Counted from the stretch's first letter, positions 1 through 9,144 are shown. The stretch: DNA of 33,855 bases from Bacteroidia bacterium (GCA_026391655.1 JAPLDR010000043.1:1-33855), one strand, 5' to 3'. Notes: generated by a model from the letters alone, not told the origin. Numbers and translations are program-made.

Positions 1-950
1 ATGGGTATAAACTAAAAGATTTTCAGGCTTTAAATTCTTCAAATGGTACCGTTCTCTGCAGCATAAGCGACACAGGGAAGTACCTGTTAGTCCACAAACC
101 GGTCATTGATAGCATTCCTGAGGAACTTTTTTATTATCCGTTGGCTGGTCATGCTACCTATCGTTTTAGTGTGGGGTTGGTATTAGATCCGGCACAGGTT
201 CCCACGAAGATAAAACACAGGTTAGTTCTTACAAAAGACGCAAAAGACAAGATCATAGAATCGGCAGAAACTTCCGTTTCCAAAGAACCATTACCCATAG
301 CCTCAGCCCCTTTAAAAGGTGATAGGTTTTATTCTGCCTATACTACCACACTGATAAATAACCAGCACGCTGGTTATCAGATTACTTACAGAGGAATTAC
401 AGGTGTTCCCGAAAGATTCTGTGTTGACTGGAGTAAACTGGATGCAACGGGTAGCACCTATCATGGTGATCAGAAAATTTGTAGCAATTGGTATGTTTAC
501 GGTCAAAACGTTTATTCCGTAGCCGAAGGTTACGTAGTATCTGTAAGTGATGGAATGCCCGATCAGTCTCCGGTCGGCACAGTATCCAGCGGTATTAATT
601 TGTTTAACGGCGGAGGCAATAGTGTGATGATCTATAAAGATGGGGTTGGTTACACAATTTATAGCCACATGATACCTAACAGTATTGTCGTTAAAGCAGG
701 ACAGACGGTTGCCAAAGGGCAGCTGATTGGTAAAGTTGGCAATTCCGGAAACTCAATGGCTCCACATCTTCACTTTGGACTGCACACTGATTTTCCTTAT
801 TATATATCTGAGGGTCTTCCCTATTGCATCGATTCGATGGAAAAAATCGGCTCTACGGGAAAGCCATTGGGCCCATTGGTTTTACTTCCTGTCTCTGAGA
901 TACACACCAATGAACTTGTAGAAAATTGCGGGGTTTACAATTTGAAATGA
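1..950 (+). CDS. M23-family metallopeptidase lipoprotein, copy 1 (5' end outside window)
   Basis: The gene is open from the window edge in the frame whose first full codon is at position 3; the ATG at 141 is internal, because residues encoded upstream match copy 3 at 2311 onward. M23 (LytM-type) enzymes are zinc endopeptidases that cut peptidoglycan cross-bridges or stem peptides. The C-terminal half carries the family signature: GNSGNS followed by PHLHFGLH (the HxH pair), IYSHM, and upstream RFCVDW, whose Asp is a likely zinc ligand; a His in NNQH about 20 residues before it may be the other, as in a subfamily without the canonical HxGxD. Positions 1-950 align with 2311-3260 with no net indel, and I count 17 differences over the last 269 residues, so the two are a recent duplication. 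The TGA stop overlaps the ATG of the next gene (ATGA), implying translational coupling. Function as a hydrolase is likely; substrate is inferred. Confidence 0.85.
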   Translation, partial: GYKLKDFQALNSSNGTVLCSISDTGKYLLVHKPVIDSIPEELFYYPLAGHATYRFSVGLVLDPAQVPTKIKHRLVLTKDAKDKIIESAETSVSKEPLPIASAPLKGDRFYSAYTTTLINNQHAGYQITYRGITGVPERFCVDWSKLDATGSTYHGDQKICSNWYVYGQNVYSVAEGYVVSVSDGMPDQSPVGTVSSGINLFNGGGNSVMIYKDGVGYTIYSHMIPNSIVVKAGQTVAKGQLIGKVGNSGNSMAPHLHFGLHTDFPYYISEGLPYCIDSMEKIGSTGKPLGPLVLLPVSEIHTNELVENCGVYNLK

Positions 951-2101
951 AAAAAATGAAAAAATTCCTTCTTTGCCTTGTCCCATCGATTCTTGTAATT
1001 CTTACTTTCCTTTCCTGCTCAAAGAAGTCAGGACTTGATCTTTCAACCGACCAGACTACATTTGATCTGAAGGTGACCTTTGAACCTATGAAAGTTAATT
1101 GCACCAACGGGAAAGTAGTTCTTTTGTACAGCGTTGAATCGCTAAATTTCGAAAAAGAGGGATACAAACTAAAAGATTTTCAGATACTAAATGCTCAGAG
1201 TGGCAATTTACTTTGCAGTATCGGCGACACGGCGAAAAATATGCTGATGATTCACAAACCTTCCCTTTCAACAGCCATGGATTTATATGCTTATCCCATG
1301 CGCACCCCTGCCGGTTATCGTTTTAGTGTCGGATTGAATTTCGATCCTGCCAAGGTTCCGCAGACGGTGAAACACAGGTTAGTTCTCATTAAGGACGGAA
1401 AAGAGCGAATAATTGAAGCGGCACAAACAGCTGTTTTAGCAAAACAAATACCTGTCATTGGATCCCCTTTTAAAGGAGATGCCTATGTTGCTACCAATGC
1501 AACCGAATTGAACCCAATTCACTCTACTTTCCAAACTTCATACAATGGAATATCTACAGCGCCGGAGCGATTCTGTGTCGATTGGCTAAAATTGGGCACC
1601 GATGGAAAGCTGTTTCACGGTGACATGAAAATAAATGCAAACTGGTATGTTTATAATCAAAACCTTTATGCAGCATCCGACGGAGAGGTCATATTTATGC
1701 ATGATGGTGATCCTGATCAGATTCCTTTCGAAGTTAAAGATGAAGATTTTAATTTATACAATGGTACGGGCAATTGTGTTGTGCTTTATACGGTTAACGG
1801 TTATCTTGTGTATGGTCACATGATAAAAAACACTGTTTCAGTGATATTAGGTCAAAAGGTTACCAGGGGACAATTTCTTGGCAAAGTTGGCAACTCCGGG
1901 AACTCAAGTGCCCCGCACCTACACTTTGGACTGCATTCCAATTATCCCTATTACATATCTGAGGGGCTTCCTTATTATATTGATTCGATGGAAAAAACAG
2001 GATCTACCGGATCATTGGTTGGTGACTACGTGAAGCTTCCAACCCCTGTACAGCATAACAATGAACTGATTGAAAATTTTGGCGTATATAATTTTAAATG
2101 A
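947..2101 (+). CDS. M23-family metallopeptidase lipoprotein, copy 2
   Basis: This 384-residue paralogue lies between two near-identical ones. I start it at the ATG at 947, which overlaps the previous stop by four bases and gives a lipoprotein signal (MKKMKKFLLC onward, lipobox FLSC); the upstream start at 926 would lie inside copy 1 and spoil the signal. The mature protein has a roughly 200-residue beta-rich N-terminal region shared only among the three copies, then the M23 domain with RFCVDW, VYGHM, GNSGNSSAPHLHFGLH and the same C-terminal tail ending NFGVYNFK. It is clearly more diverged from copies 1 and 3 than they are from each other, and its KINANW lacks the Cys found in KICSNW or KICTNW. 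It probably sits on the periplasmic face of a membrane and acts on peptidoglycan peptides; that role is inferred from the family. Confidence 0.88.
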   Translation: MKKMKKFLLCLVPSILVILTFLSCSKKSGLDLSTDQTTFDLKVTFEPMKVNCTNGKVVLLYSVESLNFEKEGYKLKDFQILNAQSGNLLCSIGDTAKNMLMIHKPSLSTAMDLYAYPMRTPAGYRFSVGLNFDPAKVPQTVKHRLVLIKDGKERIIEAAQTAVLAKQIPVIGSPFKGDAYVATNATELNPIHSTFQTSYNGISTAPERFCVDWLKLGTDGKLFHGDMKINANWYVYNQNLYAASDGEVIFMHDGDPDQIPFEVKDEDFNLYNGTGNCVVLYTVNGYLVYGHMIKNTVSVILGQKVTRGQFLGKVGNSGNSSAPHLHFGLHSNYPYYISEGLPYYIDSMEKTGSTGSLVGDYVKLPTPVQHNNELIENFGVYNFK

Positions 2102-2108
2102 AAATTTT

Positions 2109-3260
2109 ATGAAAAAATTAGTTTTCTGCCTTGTTACATTGTCGGTCGTAATTCTTGCTTTTTTATCCTGCTCAAAGAGGACTGGAATATTTATTCCAAC
2201 TGACCAGACTTCATATGGTATGAAGGTAACATTTGCTCCTAAAGAGGTTAAATCAACCAATGGAAAGATCAATCTTTTATACAGTGTCGAGTTGTTAAAC
2301 TTCGAAAAGGATGGGTATAAACTAAAAGATTTTCAGGCAATTAATTCTATTACCGGAACTGTACTTTGTAGTTTAAGCGACACGGGGAAGTATCTGTTAG
2401 TCCACAAACCGGTCATTGAAAGCATTCCTGAGGAACTCTTTTATTATCCGTTGGTTGGCCATGCCACTTACCGTTTTAGTGTCGGGTTGGTATTGGATCC
2501 GGCACAGGTTCCCACGAAGATAAAACACAGGTTAGTTCTTACAAAAGACGCAAAAGACAAGATCATAGAAGCGGCAGAAACTTCCGTTTCCAAAGGATCA
2601 TTACCCATAGCATCAGCCCCTTTAAAAGGTGATCGGTTTGTTTCTGCAAACACAACCACACTGGTAAATAATCAGCATCCCGGTTATCAGATTACTTACA
2701 GAGGAATTACAGGTGTTCCCGAACGATTCTGTGTTGACTGGAATAAACTGGATGCTACAGGCAGCGCCTATCATGGGGATATGAAAATCTGCACCAATTG
2801 GTATGTTTACGGTCAAAACGTTTATTCCGTAGCCGAAGGTTCCGTAGTATCTGTAAGTGATGGAATGCCCGATCAGTCTCCGGTCGGCACAGTATCCAGC
2901 GATATTAATTTGTATAACGGCGGAGGCAATAGTGTGATGATCTATATAGACGGTGTTGGTTACACAATTTATGGCCACATGATACCTAACAGTATTGTCG
3001 TTAAAGCGGGGCAGATGGTTGCCAAAGGGCAGCTTATTGGTAAGGTTGGCAATTCCGGAAACTCTATGGCTCCACATCTTCACTTTGGACTGCATACTGA
3101 TTTCCCTTATTATATATCTGAGGGTCTCCCCTATTGCATCGATTCGATGGAGAAAATCGGCTCTACGGGAAAGCCATTGGGCCCATTGGTTTTACTTCCT
3201 GTCTCTGAGATACACACCAATGAACTTGTAGAAAATTGCGGGGTATATAATTTGAAATAA
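2109..3260 (+). CDS. M23-family metallopeptidase lipoprotein, copy 3
   Basis: The complete member of the array (383 residues). The ATG at 2109 is 8 bases after the previous stop and gives a lipoprotein signal with lipobox FLSC at about residues 19-22; the earlier in-frame ATG at 2070 lies within copy 2 and would put extra residues ahead of the signal. Likely zinc ligands are His190 (NNQH), Asp210 (RFCVDW) and the His323/His325 pair (HLHFGLH), with IYGHM about 40 residues before the pair. The ligand order matches an M23 subgroup in which the first His is further from the Asp than in lysostaphin-like enzymes; this is my alignment by eye. It ends with TAA where copy 1 has TGA, and no further copy follows. 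Expected role: exported peptidoglycan endopeptidase. Confidence 0.88.
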   Translation: MKKLVFCLVTLSVVILAFLSCSKRTGIFIPTDQTSYGMKVTFAPKEVKSTNGKINLLYSVELLNFEKDGYKLKDFQAINSITGTVLCSLSDTGKYLLVHKPVIESIPEELFYYPLVGHATYRFSVGLVLDPAQVPTKIKHRLVLTKDAKDKIIEAAETSVSKGSLPIASAPLKGDRFVSANTTTLVNNQHPGYQITYRGITGVPERFCVDWNKLDATGSAYHGDMKICTNWYVYGQNVYSVAEGSVVSVSDGMPDQSPVGTVSSDINLYNGGGNSVMIYIDGVGYTIYGHMIPNSIVVKAGQMVAKGQLIGKVGNSGNSMAPHLHFGLHTDFPYYISEGLPYCIDSMEKIGSTGKPLGPLVLLPVSEIHTNELVENCGVYNLK

Positions 3261-3294
3261 GAGCGTACTCCGAAAAGAGAAAATTCATTAATTT

Positions 3295-3373
3295 AGTCAT
3301 CCGATGAATCCATAATAGACTGATTGGTAGACTAAAAATATAAGTCTTTTGTAAAAACATTCATCGGATGACT
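3295..3373. repeat. 15-bp inverted repeat, each arm containing TCATCCGATGA
   Basis: Positions 3295-3309 and 3359-3373 are perfect reverse complements (AGTCATCCGATGAAT on the left), separated by 49 bases. Each arm is itself a near-palindrome, TCATC-C-GATGA, the shape of a dimeric regulator site. A small hairpin (AGACT at 3329-3333, AGTCT at 3343-3347) is nested between them. It lies between two convergent genes, downstream of both, so it does not obviously control either; it could be a terminator-like cruciform, a mobile-element scar, or leftover operators from a lost gene. Confidence 0.7.
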
Positions 3374-3447
3374 TTTGGAGTGGTCTCAAATAAAGATTGA
3401 AAAGTATTTTTCAGCGGGAATTTTAATTTCGGCAATAATTAGCCTGT

Positions 3448-4946
3448 TTACTGAACAGGATGCGTTGACAAATAATGTGCATAGAAATAAGCCAGTTCGG
3501 CATCAAAGTGTATGGTGTGCCCGACGCCAGGTAAGATATCAAGACTTACATTGGTGTAACCGTGTGCTTCGCATGTCGCTTTGGCATTCATAAACTGCTG
3601 CCACATTCCTTTTCCCGTTGTAACACCAATTTCAGCAACGGCGTCATTTGCTCCTGTATACTGCTTTACAGGAAGGTTTATTCTTTCGGGCGCATTCGAA
3701 ACACCTTTGCTCGTCATTCCCCTGCCTAAATCTGATGGATCGGGACCGCCTGTACCTAAATAATTACAGGCCGAAGCACAAGCTGCCGCGATAAATTCAG
3801 GACGCCACATAACCAATGGCCAGAAAGCGTGACCGCTTGCAGAGAAACCATCCCAATAGAACTTATCCTCACCATTGTAATCTGCTTTAATCTGCTGAAA
3901 TAGCTCAATCACTGCAATCTCGTCAAATAACTGGTCTGATGTTGCACTGCAATAATTCAATACATCCTGAGGATAACCGTTTGTAGTACCAACAATGCTT
4001 TTCGTTTTTACAGACACAATAATAAATGGCATATTTCCACGTTTCTGGGCAAATCATTGGGTGCAACTCCATCCCAGCCATCCCTGATATTATACATGAA
4101 TACTGGCCATTTCCTGGTCGGGGTCCAGCCAATTGGTAATGAAATATAATATAAAGTCGGACAGGTTCTGCCCGTTAACATACCAGATGTATTATTCGTT
4201 TTATCGGTGCCGCTATTATAGACCAACCCCGGAATATTGCTTGCCGTAATTGTTATATTATCAACATAATAGGTATCAGCTGTTGTACTGCCACAGTTTC
4301 TGAACAGCATTCTTACAAACTGATCCATTGCTGTTCCCTGATTCTTCCATGCAATCGGTTTAGGTGTCATTTTTGTTCCGTCAACGTAAACATCATAAGT
4401 TTTGGCAGATAAGTTAAGCGCCAACTTAACAGTGTACCATTGATTGACCTGTACATGCGAAATCAGCGTGTAATTTGTACCCGTATTATTAATTGCTGTC
4501 ATATTGCCGCCATCTCCAATAATTACCCCGGCAATTTCGGTCGATGCATTTGCCATGAGTGTGAACTGCTTCGGATTTGAAGCGTTGGTAACCCTCACCT
4601 TTGCCTCCACAGAAACCGTACCCTGAGTAACAGGCGTAAAGTCTTTGTACATTGTAAGCTGGTCTGTGGCGATGGTTGATGTCTTGTCAAGCCTAATGCA
4701 CTGGTTATTGGCATCAGCCGGATCGCTTTCTTCAGTCAGCGTACCACCGGTAAGTTCTGAGTTGGTCATATCAACAGGTGCAACGCCTTTTACGCCATAG
4801 TCAAAAGAAAACCGGGCGTAAGTTGCTTCAGGTACAATTGGCTCAGGAACTACGGGGGCGATGGTTGTTACAGAGGAACGACATGATATTGTGATGATCA
4901 TTAAAGCCACCCAAACAGTATTGGGAATAAAAATCCGGGTATTCAT
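3448..4946 (-). pseudogene. Alpha/beta-hydrolase (esterase-like) lipoprotein with LamG-like N-terminal domain, frameshifted
   Basis: Two overlapping reading frames (4946 down to 4008, and 4032 down to 3448) together make one protein of about 498 residues. The first part has a lipoprotein signal (lipobox ITISC near residue 22), then a beta-sandwich-like region (to about residue 240) resembling LamG or carbohydrate-binding folds, with VDNITIT at its end, then the start of a hydrolase (PTRKWPVFMYN). The second frame continues directly with PFIIVSVKTK and carries GFSASGHAF, a GxSx-type nucleophile elbow, and a late GVGHTIHFD with the probable catalytic His. The break is near 4022-4028, where GGAAATATGCC could be explained by one extra AT, or by loss of one base. 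Start chosen at 4946 because it gives the signal peptide. Likely an exported carbohydrate or PHB-depolymerase-like esterase once intact. A sequencing error is possible. Confidence 0.75.
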
Positions 4947-5352
4947 TGTTTATTGTAATTAAGAGTCGGGGGCCACAAATTTTTGTATAAAAAAAAACAT
5001 GCTTTGATTGATGATGCCAAAATAGTATTTTGTTTTTAAACGTTTGAGGTATTTATGGAAATATTTCAGGTTGAAATTCACATTAATATTCACTTGCTTC
5101 AAAAAACACCTCAAAACATCAGGTTTGTTCATTTGGGGAGAAAAAGGTACTTCAAAAGGAGAAATTTGACCTTAACGGACTACAAATTTAGTCACTCTAA
5201 GTGAGGAAAAGATACTTCTGTACCTCAGCGCCGATGCTTTAGAGGAGAAAAAGGAAGATAGAATGAAGAATTAAGATCGGTGGATATGTAGAGACAAGGC
5301 ATTGCCTTGTCTCTACATCAACCACTACTTATTCTTACAGAATTCTTTCAAC
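4947..5352. other. Intergenic stretch with no gene seen
   Basis: This 400-base stretch lies between the start of the broken esterase and the pckA terminator. I see no reading frame with coding character on either strand. It holds one perfect palindrome (5287-5317, listed separately) and otherwise AT-rich sequence. Any promoter for the esterase should lie in its first 150 bases, but I could not find a convincing TAnnTTTG box there. Confidence 0.6.
5287..5317. repeat. 31-base perfect palindromic repeat (REP/MITE-like)
   Basis: Two 15-base arms (left arm TGTAGAGACAAGGCA) flank a single T. The element shares its outer GAGAC...GTCTC core with the hairpin at 7341-7374, so it looks like one copy of a dispersed palindromic family. 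There is no T-run next to it on either strand, so it is not a good intrinsic terminator. Confidence 0.75.
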
Positions 5353-5384
5353 AAAAAAACCTTGCTGGTCTCAGCAAGGTTTTT
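5353..5384 (-). terminator. Rho-independent terminator of pckA
   Basis: A 13-bp perfect stem (core CCTTGCTG / CAGCAAGG) with a GTCT tetraloop at 5368-5371. Read on the minus strand it lies 23 bases after the pckA stop and runs into a string of T residues. The plus-strand side also ends in several T, but no plus-strand gene arrives from that side. Confidence 0.85.
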
Positions 5385-5406
5385 AAATATCGATTTAAAC
5401 TATTGA

Positions 5407-7002
5407 TTAGCCTAATTGAGGACCAGAGGGGATCAAAGCTCTGGCTGCATCATTATCGCAATACTGCTCAAAGTTTTTGATATAAAGGGCGGCAAGGTTC
5501 TTAGCTTTTCTTTCCCATTCAGCAACATTGGCATAAGTTTCGCGCGGGTCAAGAATCCCTTTAGAAACTTTGTTTAATGCTTTTGGAGCAGTGAGGTTTA
5601 AAATTGGAATATGAACAGTTTCTGCTTTTTCGATTGAACCATCAATGATGGCGTCAATGATAGCACGCGTATCTTTAATCGAGATACGTTTACCTGTTCC
5701 GTTCCAGCCTGTGTTTACGAGGTATGCTTTTGCATTGCTCTGATCCATTTTCTTAACCAATGTTGAAGCGTACATTGTAGGATGCAGTGTAAGGAATGCT
5801 TCACCAAATGCAGGAGAGAATGAAGGCACCGGTTCTGTAATACCACGCTCGGTACCAGCTAATTTTGATGTAAATCCACAAAGGAAGTGATACTGCGCCT
5901 GATCTCTGTCGAGGATAGAAACCGGAGGCAATACTCCAAATGCATCAGCTGACAGGTAGATGATTTTATTGGCGTGACCAGCCCTTGAAGGAAGTACAAT
6001 TTTACTGATGTGGTATAGTGGATACGAAACGCGTGTGTTTTCGGTTATCGAACTATCAGCATAATCAACACAACCATCGGGGCAAACAGTAACGTTTTCA
6101 AGCAGGGCATCGCGTTTGATCGCCCTCCAGATGTCTGGTTCATTTTCCTTGCTCAGGTTGATTGTTTTTGCATAGCACCCACCTTCATAATTGAATACAC
6201 CATGATCGTCCCATCCGTGTTCGTCGTCACCAATCAGGTAACGTTTCGGGTCAGCCGATAAAGTGGTTTTTCCTGTACCTGAAAGTCCGAAGAAAATAGC
6301 GACATCACCATCTTCACCAACGTTGGCCGAGCAGTGCATTGATGCAATACCTTTCAGTGGCAGGTAGTAGTTCATTAATGAGAAAATACCTTTTTTCATT
6401 TCGCCACCATACCAGGTACCGCCAATAACTGCCATTTTTTCGGTCAGGTTGAACAAAACAAATACATCAGAATTTAAACCCTGTGCTTTCCAGTTTGGGT
6501 TTGTAACTTTTGAACCATTCATTACTACAAAATCGGGTTTTCCGAAATTTGCCAATTCGTAATGAGAAGGGCGAATAAACATATTTGTGACAAAGTGTGC
6601 CTGCCAGGCCACTTCCATAATGAAACGAACCTTCATCCGGGTGTTGACATTTGTACCGCAAAATACGTCAACAACGTATAGTTTTTTGGCAGAGCTAAGC
6701 TGGTTTGAAACCAAACCTTTTAAATCTGTCCATATTTCCTGGGTAATAGGGCGATTGATTACGCCATCCCACCATAGTGTATCTTCTGTAATCGCATCTT
6801 TTACAAAGTATTTATCTTTTGGAGAGCGTCCGGTAAAAATACCTGTTTTTACTGCAACTGCTCCAGTGTCTGTTAATACACCTTTCTCAAAACCTACGTT
6901 TCCAGGGTCAACTTCGGCTTTGTAAAGTTTCTTGTAAGTAGGGTTGTGAATTAATTCAGCATTGGTATCAATTCCGTACTTCAATAGATCTGAGTTTTTC
7001 AT
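5407..7002 (-). CDS. pckA: Phosphoenolpyruvate carboxykinase (ATP)
   Basis: Catalyses oxaloacetate + ATP to phosphoenolpyruvate + CO2 + ADP in the cytoplasm, the first step of gluconeogenesis; in fermenting Bacteroidota it often runs in the carboxylating direction. At 531 residues it has the usual length of the ATP-dependent family. Visible motifs: GRSPKDKY (substrate site, about 58-65), the kinase-1a P-loop [11 protein letters not shown] (239-249), the kinase-2 metal site [10 protein letters not shown] (257-266, with Asp259/Asp260), and EGGCYAK (273-279). The start at 7002 is the first Met and matches the family N-terminus. It is a stand-alone gene: terminator directly downstream and a 380-base non-coding region upstream. 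Nothing links it to the peptidoglycan genes beyond proximity. Confidence 0.97.
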   Translation of the reverse strand: MKNSDLLKYGIDTNAELIHNPTYKKLYKAEVDPGNVGFEKGVLTDTGAVAVKTGIFTGRSPKDKYFVKDAITEDTLWWDGVINRPITQEIWTDLKGLVSNQLSSAKKLYVVDVFCGTNVNTRMKVRFIMEVAWQAHFVTNMFIRPSHYELANFGKPDFVVMNGSKVTNPNWKAQGLNSDVFVLFNLTEKMAVIGGTWYGGEMKKGIFSLMNYYLPLKGIASMHCSANVGEDGDVAIFFGLSGTGKTTLSADPKRYLIGDDEHGWDDHGVFNYEGGCYAKTINLSKENEPDIWRAIKRDALLENVTVCPDGCVDYADSSITENTRVSYPLYHISKIVLPSRAGHANKIIYLSADAFGVLPPVSILDRDQAQYHFLCGFTSKLAGTERGITEPVPSFSPAFGEAFLTLHPTMYASTLVKKMDQSNAKAYLVNTGWNGTGKRISIKDTRAIIDAIIDGSIEKAETVHIPILNLTAPKALNKVSKGILDPRETYANVAEWERKAKNLAALYIKNFEQYCDNDAARALIPSGPQLG

Positions 7003-7340
7003 GGCAAGTGTATATATTATAACAATTTCAACAAAATTTTACGACATCAAAATTAGTTTTTTTTCAAACCGCTTATGAAGGGGTAGTATTAAATTAAGAT
7101 CAATTCGGACAAACTAATGTATAGCGAAACGCGTGAATTCTTAATCAACTGTAATTCAATAATCAATTAGCTAAATATACCCCAAAAAGAATGTTAAGAA
7201 ATTATTAACTTCCTGACATTTGGGATAAAGGTCTGACTCATGCAAAAATGTGTAGTTATAAAAAGAATGATAAACCCTTTGTTTTTAAATTTAATTCGAA
7301 AATTGGAACGAACAATAAAATATTTGGTCGTTTATAAAAA
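7003..7340. other. Intergenic region upstream of pckA
   Basis: Non-coding on both strands as far as I can see. It must contain the pckA promoter. The best -7-like match on the minus strand is TAATTTTG at 7055-7048, about 45 bases before the start codon, but no partner TTTG sits at a proper distance, so I give it little weight. Confidence 0.5.
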
Positions 7341-7374
7341 ATAGCAGAGACGTTGCATGCAACTTCTCTGCTAT
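7341..7374 (-). terminator. Terminator of murQ, formed from a palindromic repeat
   Basis: ATAGCAGAGA at 7341-7350 pairs with TCTCTGCTAT at 7365-7374, and the inner GTTGCATGCAAC is itself palindromic; one mismatch interrupts the stem. On the minus strand it begins 10 bases after the murQ stop and is followed by six T residues, a good intrinsic terminator. Its GAGAC core resembles the palindrome at 5287-5317, suggesting a dispersed repeat that serves as a terminator here. Confidence 0.8.
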
Positions 7375-7384
7375 GGGAATATCT

Positions 7385-8212
7385 TTATTTTTGGTACGAT
7401 TCGATCGCCCTTTTAACCGAACCATGTATCAGCAACAATCTTCGCGCTTCGTCTGATGGGATATTAAGTTCATCAACAATCATCCGTGTACCGCGTTCGA
7501 TCAGTTTTTTATTCGTAAGCTGCATATTCACCATCTTATTCCCCTTTACCCTTCCCAATTTGATCATGATGGAGGTTGTGATCATATTAAGAATCATTTT
7601 TTGGGCTGTTCCTGCCTTAAGCCGGGTACTTCCCGTAACGAATTCAGGCCCGACAATTGCTTCTATCGGATATTCAGTGACTTCGGCTATTTCACTCCCG
7701 GGATTGCATGTAATACATCCGGTCAGTATGCCATTCTCACGGGCAAGTTTGATTCCTCCTATTACGTAAGGAGTTGTTCCTGATGCGGCAATACCTATAA
7801 CCACATCGTTTTTATTGATATTGAAACCCTGAAGCGATATCCACGCCTTATTCGGGTCATCTTCAGCTGCCTCTACCGATTTTCGAAGTGCAACATCACC
7901 ACCTGCGATCAGGCCGATCACCATACTTTCAGGAACGCCAAATGTGGGTGGTATCTCCGAAGCATCCAAAACTCCGAGTCTGCCACTTGTTCCGGCACCA
8001 AGGTAGAATACGCGCCCCCCTTTTTTCATTCGAACTTCGATTTTTTCAACTAAATTCTTGATTTGCGGAAGCGCTTGTTTGACAGCGATATGAACTTTAG
8101 AGTCTTCTTCATTAATGTTTGTAAGCAACTCCTCGATCGACATCTTGTCAAGATTATCGAAATTTGAAGGAGATTCAGTTACACTGGTTTTTCTTTTAGC
8201 TGTTGATTTCAT
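7385..8212 (-). CDS. murQ: N-acetylmuramic acid 6-phosphate etherase (MurQ)
   Basis: Cleaves the lactyl ether of MurNAc-6-phosphate to give GlcNAc-6-phosphate and D-lactate in the cytoplasm, the committing step of MurNAc recycling. The 275-residue protein is a SIS-fold enzyme with all the family marks: TESPSNFD (12-19), GAGTSGRLGVLDASE (72-86; Glu86 matches a catalytic Glu of the E. coli enzyme), EAAEDD (114-119), ASGTTPYV (143-150) and GPEFVTGSTRLKAGTAQK (188-205). Length is a little short of the roughly 300 residues common in the family but the catalytic part is complete. The gene follows the sugar kinase on the same strand after 92 bases, and a strong terminator follows it, so the two form a small operon. 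A 14-bp palindrome lies 22 bases ahead of the start codon. Confidence 0.96.
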   Translation of the reverse strand: MKSTAKRKTSVTESPSNFDNLDKMSIEELLTNINEEDSKVHIAVKQALPQIKNLVEKIEVRMKKGGRVFYLGAGTSGRLGVLDASEIPPTFGVPESMVIGLIAGGDVALRKSVEAAEDDPNKAWISLQGFNINKNDVVIGIAASGTTPYVIGGIKLARENGILTGCITCNPGSEIAEVTEYPIEAIVGPEFVTGSTRLKAGTAQKMILNMITTSIMIKLGRVKGNKMVNMQLTNKKLIERGTRMIVDELNIPSDEARRLLLIHGSVKRAIESYQK

Positions 8213-8234
8213 CTGTTAATAATTTGTTTTTAAT

Positions 8235-8248
8235 CCCGCATATGCGGG
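8235..8248. promoter_or_regulatory. Perfect 14-bp palindrome in the kinase-murQ gap
   Basis: CCCGCATATGCGGG is an uninterrupted GC-rich dyad in otherwise AT-rich sequence, between the kinase stop (8305) and the murQ start (8212). It could be an operator for a regulator that senses a murein sugar, a processing or attenuating hairpin in the kinase-murQ transcript, or a small repeat. No T-run of terminator quality follows on the minus strand. Confidence 0.5.
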
Positions 8249-8304
8249 AGATGGAATTCGGCCCGATCCATCAGGACTCATTTCATAATCTACTCAGTAT
8301 TTTT

Positions 8305-9144
8305 TTAGATAGCTTTAGTATTATGATATTTTATAAGCCCGTTCATCGGGGCACGTTCTATTTTTCCCAATTTAAGATGCTGTTCCTCAATGGCTTTTCG
8401 GAGTTGCGCCTCAAAATAGTAGGCTATGCTACCCGTAAAATGAATCGGCATCTGCCCGATTTCGGGGTATAACAGTAAATTACGGGTAATGAACTCACGA
8501 AAGCTGGTGATAACAATATTCTCTATTTCAGGATGTTTGATGTTTTTTGAAAGAAATGTTGTATAGCCAGCCAAATAGCGGCTTGGAAACGGCTTTTTAT
8601 AGACGTTTTCGAGAATCCCGGCAGCTGATGTGTGATAAATCTCAAAAAAGTCGTTAATCAACGATTGAGGTAACTGCTTTTTTAAAATATCCCCTATGAG
8701 CTTTTTCCCCATCACAGCTCCACTACCCTCGTCGCCCAGGATAAATCCAAGTGGAGAAACATTAGCAACAATTTTGCGTCCATTGTAGTAGCATGAATTT
8801 GAACCTGTTCCCAAAATACAGGCAAATCCCGGCTTATCCTGGCACAGCGAATGAGCCGCTGCTAAAAGGTCGCTTCCAATGAAAATTTCTTCAGTTTCAA
8901 ATACTTGTAAAAGAGCCTTTTTAACAATATCCTGTTTTTCCTGATTAATACATCCGGTTCCGTAAAAGAAAATAGCATTGAATTTTTTAGCTGCGGTATA
9001 CTCCTTATGCAAAATGGCCGAAATGTTTTCAGTTTCCTGATAAAATGGGTTGATTCCTGACGTGACCACTGTTTCGGAGGTTCCCCGATCACTTATCATA
9101 CACCATTCAGTTTTGGTTGTACCGCTGTCTGCAACTAAGATCAT
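8305..9144 (-). CDS. murK: BadF/BadG-family amino-sugar kinase, probable N-acetylmuramate kinase (MurK-like)
   Basis: Expected to phosphorylate MurNAc (perhaps also GlcNAc) at O-6 with ATP, giving the substrate of MurQ. The 279-residue protein is an ASKHA-fold kinase: phosphate-1 loop DSGTTKTEW (6-14), phosphate-2 loop LGTGSNS (111-117), and LGDEGSG (136-142), which in this family contacts the sugar and nucleotide. There is no export signal. It is the first gene of a two-gene minus-strand operon with murQ and diverges from the amidase gene that opens the large plus-strand run. From memory, Tannerella forsythia has a MurNAc kinase of this family next to murQ and an AmpG-like importer, which supports the assignment. 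The alternative is a plain GlcNAc kinase; the sequence alone does not separate them. Confidence 0.82.
   Translation of the reverse strand: MILVADSGTTKTEWCMISDRGTSETVVTSGINPFYQETENISAILHKEYTAAKKFNAIFFYGTGCINQEKQDIVKKALLQVFETEEIFIGSDLLAAAHSLCQDKPGFACILGTGSNSCYYNGRKIVANVSPLGFILGDEGSGAVMGKKLIGDILKKQLPQSLINDFFEIYHTSAAGILENVYKKPFPSRYLAGYTTFLSKNIKHPEIENIVITSFREFITRNLLLYPEIGQMPIHFTGSIAYYFEAQLRKAIEEQHLKLGKIERAPMNGLIKYHNTKAI

Noticed and set aside
3443-3459. CCTGTT/AACAGG hairpin as the terminator of the broken esterase
   Set aside because: Short stem overlapping the stop codon and no proper T-run after it.
3375-3763. Plus-strand frames at the 3' end of the esterase
   Set aside because: Antisense to a frame that carries clear hydrolase motifs.
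5407-7002. pckA as part of the peptidoglycan system
   Set aside because: It has its own terminator and upstream region and a general metabolic role; adjacency alone is weak evidence.
7048-7055. TAATTTTG as the pckA -7 promoter box
   Set aside because: No TTTG partner at a usable distance; such boxes are common by chance in AT-rich sequence.
8203-8472. Plus-strand frame overlapping the murQ-kinase gap and kinase 3' end
   Set aside because: Mostly antisense to the well-supported kinase gene; no family features.
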